A DNA stretch of 64,000 nucleotides from an uncultured Butyricicoccus sp. (GTDB lineage Bacteria > Bacillota > Clostridia > Oscillospirales > Butyricicoccaceae). The translations under genes were made by a program, and so were the position numbers. Shown here piece by piece: positions 61,866-64,000 of this stretch. The notes under the pieces were generated by a model. It did not search any database. It was not told where the DNA came from and saw only the letters and a list, made by a program, of their open reading frames with translations. The stretch covers positions 39,594 through 103,593 of the forward strand of contig NZ_CALWJM010000005.1 of the NCBI RefSeq assembly GCF_944381005.1, given 5' to 3'. The first letter of the stretch is position 1. Every line of letters begins with the position of its first letter.

Positions 61866-62396
61866 ATGGTAATGTATGCGACGAAATTAACCCGCCGCAA
61901 ATTGCTGGTCGGACTGATAACGGTATGTGCAATGGTCGTAGGGGTGGGATGTCTGCTGTTCACCGGAGGGGATGAGGCGACCACCGTAGCGGCGGAAAAC
62001 AGTATCTCTTGTAAGCTGGCAACCAATGAAGACCGCGTGGCATTTTTGCGCGGATACGGATGGGAGATTGACGCAAACCCGGTGGCAGAACAGGAAGTGC
62101 GGATTCCGGACACCTTTGACGCGGCGTATGAGAGTTATAACGCGCTGCAAAAGTCACAGGGGCTGGATTTGACGCGCTATCAGGGCAGAAAATGCCAGCT
62201 TTATGTATATCAGGTACTCAATGACCCCAGTGGGGAAAGCGGTGTGACCGCCAATCTGGTGCTGTACCGTGACCGCCTGATTGCGGCAGATATCTGTTCG
62301 GAAAACGCCGATGGATTTGTGCGCGGTATCACCGAGCATCCACAGCCACAGACGACCGACCAAACAACACAATCAAATACCGCAACAGAAGAATAG
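61866..62396 (+). CDS. DUF4830 domain protein with N-terminal membrane anchor
   Basis: 176 residues from the ATG at 61866 (GGGAGG 11 bases upstream; the ATG at 61872 is also possible). A basic start and one hydrophobic helix (about 13-32) anchor it. The outside part has the DUF4830 pattern: EDRVAFLRGYGWEI, RIPDTFDAAYESYNALQKSQGLDLTRY and ANLVLYRDRLIAADICS. The last 20 residues are Thr/Gln rich. The domain is common in Clostridia and has no known role. Confidence 0.8.
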   Translation: MVMYATKLTRRKLLVGLITVCAMVVGVGCLLFTGGDEATTVAAENSISCKLATNEDRVAFLRGYGWEIDANPVAEQEVRIPDTFDAAYESYNALQKSQGLDLTRYQGRKCQLYVYQVLNDPSGESGVTANLVLYRDRLIAADICSENADGFVRGITEHPQPQTTDQTTQSNTATEE

Positions 62397-62400
62397 AGAA

Positions 62401-62433
62401 AACAGGCCGCTTTTTTAAGACGGCCTGTTTTTT
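62401..62433 (+). terminator. Terminator of the DUF4830 gene
   Basis: 9-bp stem AACAGGCCG/CGGCCTGTT (62401-62409, 62421-62429), then T. Confidence 0.88.
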
Positions 62434-62547
62434 ATTGCGCGGCGCGGTCGTTCATTCGTGAAATTGCATAAATCCAAAGTGCGTCGTCATATTGTAAGAA
62501 ACCAGACGTGGTGTTTTGTGCATGTTGGTTGGGTTTCTACCCGGATG

Positions 62548-62583
62548 TTGTCAAAAACTGACAAGAGAAAACGAAAATTTTCG
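62548..62583 (+). promoter_or_regulatory. Two palindromes upstream of the pseudouridine synthase gene
   Basis: TTGTCA-AAAAC-TGACAA (62548-62553, 62559-62564) and CGAAAATTTTCG (62572-62583), 20-55 bases before the promoter. Confidence 0.4.
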
Positions 62584-62602
62584 GTTTTTTTTGCAAGACC
62601 TA

Positions 62603-62631
62603 TTGTGCAAAATGCAAAAAAGTGGTACGCT
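62603..62631 (+). promoter_or_regulatory. Promoter of the pseudouridine synthase gene
   Basis: TTGTGC (62603-62608), 17-base spacer, TACGCT (62626-62631). Confidence 0.5.
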
Positions 62632-62655
62632 ATGTTTATCTGAGGAAAGGAAGGG

Positions 62656-63393
62656 ATGCGCATGGCGCGAGAGCGGCTGGATAAAGTGCTGGCAACCCGC
62701 GGGATTGGTTCACGAAAGGAGGTAGGCGCACAGATTCGTGCCGGCAGCGTGACAGTCAACGGAAATCCTTGTCGTGACCCGGCAAGCAAGGTTGACCCCG
62801 AATGCGATGCAATTTGTGTGGGCGGCGTGCCGCTGCGCGCGCGCAAAGAGCGCTATTTTATGCTCAATAAACCAGCGGGCGTGCTGTCTGCAACCCAAGA
62901 CGCAGAACAGCAAACCGTGCTGGATTTATTTCCCGCCTGCGAGCGCAAAGGATTGGCACCGGTTGGACGGTTGGACAAAGACACCGAGGGGCTGTTGCTT
63001 TTGACCGACGACGGCGCTTTGAACCATGCCTTGACTGCACCGCGCCGTCATGTGGCAAAACGCTATCGTGCGCTTATCTCTGGAACGCTTGCCGACGATG
63101 CACCCCAACGGTTTGCACAAGGGGTTGTGCTGGCAGATGGGACGGTGTGCCGTCCGGCAGAACTGCAAATCGGAAGCCGCCAGCCCGATGGACAAACCGA
63201 AGTGTTTGTGATTTTGTGGGAAGGCAAATATCATCAGGTCAAACGCATGGTGGCAGCCGTGGGCGGCAGAGTGGAGTATTTGGAGCGGTTGGAGATGGGG
63301 CCGCTGGTACTCGACGATGCGCTGGAGCGCGGTCAATATCGCGCCTTGCAGGAAGCGGAAATTCAGGCACTTTTTCAAGCGGTCTCCCGCTGA
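62656..63393 (+). CDS. RsuA/RluB-family pseudouridine synthase
   Basis: 245 residues. An N-terminal S4 RNA-binding domain (about 3-50, RLDKVLATRGIGSRKEVGAQIRAG) is followed by the synthase domain with YFMLNKPAGVLSAT, the catalytic aspartate in GRLDKDTEGLLLLTDDG, and WEGKYHQVKRMV. It isomerises a uridine in rRNA; whether 16S or 23S cannot be told. Starts at 62656 and 62662 are both preceded by GAGGAAAGGAAGG. Confidence 0.92.
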   Translation: MRMARERLDKVLATRGIGSRKEVGAQIRAGSVTVNGNPCRDPASKVDPECDAICVGGVPLRARKERYFMLNKPAGVLSATQDAEQQTVLDLFPACERKGLAPVGRLDKDTEGLLLLTDDGALNHALTAPRRHVAKRYRALISGTLADDAPQRFAQGVVLADGTVCRPAELQIGSRQPDGQTEVFVILWEGKYHQVKRMVAAVGGRVEYLERLEMGPLVLDDALERGQYRALQEAEIQALFQAVSR

Positions 63394-63613
63394 AAATGGT
63401 GCAAAAATATGGGAATTTGAATCAGATTGGAAAAATACACAAAGATTCTGAAAAATTTTTGTGTAAAAATGGACGAACCTGTGTTATAATTTCTTAAAAT
63501 AGATAGAATACGAAATTTTTTGTTGTGATAGGGTGCCGCAGGGAACGGCATTCGGGTGCAGCACACAGGCACGGACGGAGAAGATTGATGAAGAAAAGGG
63601 AAAGGTGATGGAA

Positions 63614-64000
63614 ATGGCTTCCAGATTGTTCCAATCAATTATTCTGCAAATGAAGGATACGGTAGACCGTACCATTGGTATTGTAGATGCGACCGGTGCG
63701 GTGGTTGCCTGTACCGACTTGCCGCGCATCGGTGAAATGCGCGAAGATGCCGTAACCGAACTGGGTTATGCTGGGGATATGATTCGCTTCGGCGGGTATA
63801 CCTACCGTTCGGTTGCAGACCGCTCCACACGCTTTGAATATGCCGTTTTTGTGCAGGGCGAAGATGAACTGGCGCGTTCGGTTTGTTCGCTTGCGGCGGT
63901 TGCAATCAACAACATCAAGACGTTGTACGACGAAAAGCACGACAAGGCAACCTTTGTCAAAAATATCATTCTGGACAACATCCTGCCCGGTGATATCTAC
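63614..64000 (+). CDS. Regulator with CdaR-like N-terminal sensing domain (partial)
   Basis: The first 129 residues are present; the frame runs off the window end. Start at 63614 (AAAGGTG 6 bases upstream; an in-frame ATG at 63608 touches that site). The sequence (SIILQMKDTVDRTIGIVDATGAVVACTDL, FGGYTYRSV, EYAVFVQGEDELARSVCSLAAVAINNIK) is the N-terminal sensory part of CdaR/PucR-type regulators, whose C-terminal helix-turn-helix would lie outside. The ligand is unknown. A TATAAT box at 63484-63489 may be its -10. Confidence 0.65.
   Translation, partial: MASRLFQSIILQMKDTVDRTIGIVDATGAVVACTDLPRIGEMREDAVTELGYAGDMIRFGGYTYRSVADRSTRFEYAVFVQGEDELARSVCSLAAVAINNIKTLYDEKHDKATFVKNIILDNILPGDIY

Overview
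The window looks like a chromosomal segment of a Gram-positive, Clostridia-type Firmicute of moderate GC, most likely an Oscillospirales member (Butyricicoccus/Agathobaculum-like). The genus is a guess from gene content. Supporting signs are strong AGGAGG-type ribosome sites, frequent TTGACA/TATAAT promoters, the gdpP-rplI-dnaB and tilS-hpt-ftsH gene orders, an aspartokinase with an internal start as in Bacillus lysC, and Clostridia-type families (DUF1836, DUF4830, CpXC, UPF0735 ACT protein). No rRNA, tRNA, CRISPR array, insertion sequence or prophage was recognised.

Layout. 0.1-13.7 kb: housekeeping and small accessory genes: a stand-alone receiver, ketopantoate reductase, DegV, a DMT exporter, a CapA-like lipoprotein, HD proteins, a GNAT, O-acetylhomoserine sulfhydrylase, a CCA-type nucleotidyltransferase, YjbQ, a secreted CAP protein, an Lrp regulator, GluQ-RS and an AlkD-like protein. 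A promoter and a terminator about 135 bp apart between the DMT and capA genes suggest a small RNA. 14.2-25.0 kb: an amino-sugar catabolic island. It holds a mannose-family PTS (IIB, IIC, IID, IIA) with an unknown membrane-anchored protein inserted, AgaS, a YajC-like protein, an AraC regulator, NagA, an unknown membrane protein and the two tagatose-bisphosphate aldolase subunits. Together these fit uptake of N-acetylgalactosamine or galactosamine and its conversion through tagatose phosphates to triose phosphates. The tagatose-6-phosphate kinase is not in the window.

25.0-43.8 kb: glutamate dehydrogenase, DUF1836, a hemolysin III-type protein, RlmA, phosphoglycerate mutase, a TrkH/KtrB potassium transporter with a structured leader, a LacI regulator divergent from a Gfo/Idh dehydrogenase, PepD, Sir2, a nitroreductase, an ABC-F protein, a CpXC protein, an ArsP_2-type permease, a DEAD-box helicase and a phosphodiester glycosidase-like protein. 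Between pepD and the Sir2 gene lies a 300-bp non-coding block made almost entirely of about ten consecutive short perfect palindromes.

44.3-64.0 kb: core operons: gdpP-rplI-dnaB-tilS-hpt-ftsH; an ACT protein with hom-thrB-lysC (threonine/lysine branch); rlmB followed by a large membrane protein that reads as a P-type ATPase that has lost its DKTGT phosphorylation motif; an EF-G paralogue; a DUF4830 protein; an RsuA-family pseudouridine synthase; and the start of a regulator cut by the window end.

The most unusual items are the palindrome array (about 35.73-36.03 kb), the degenerate P-type ATPase-like protein (57.3-59.4 kb), the attenuator-like leader of the potassium transporter, the candidate small RNA at 3.73-3.86 kb, and the extra genes (membrane-anchored unknown, YajC paralogue) built into the amino-sugar PTS operon.
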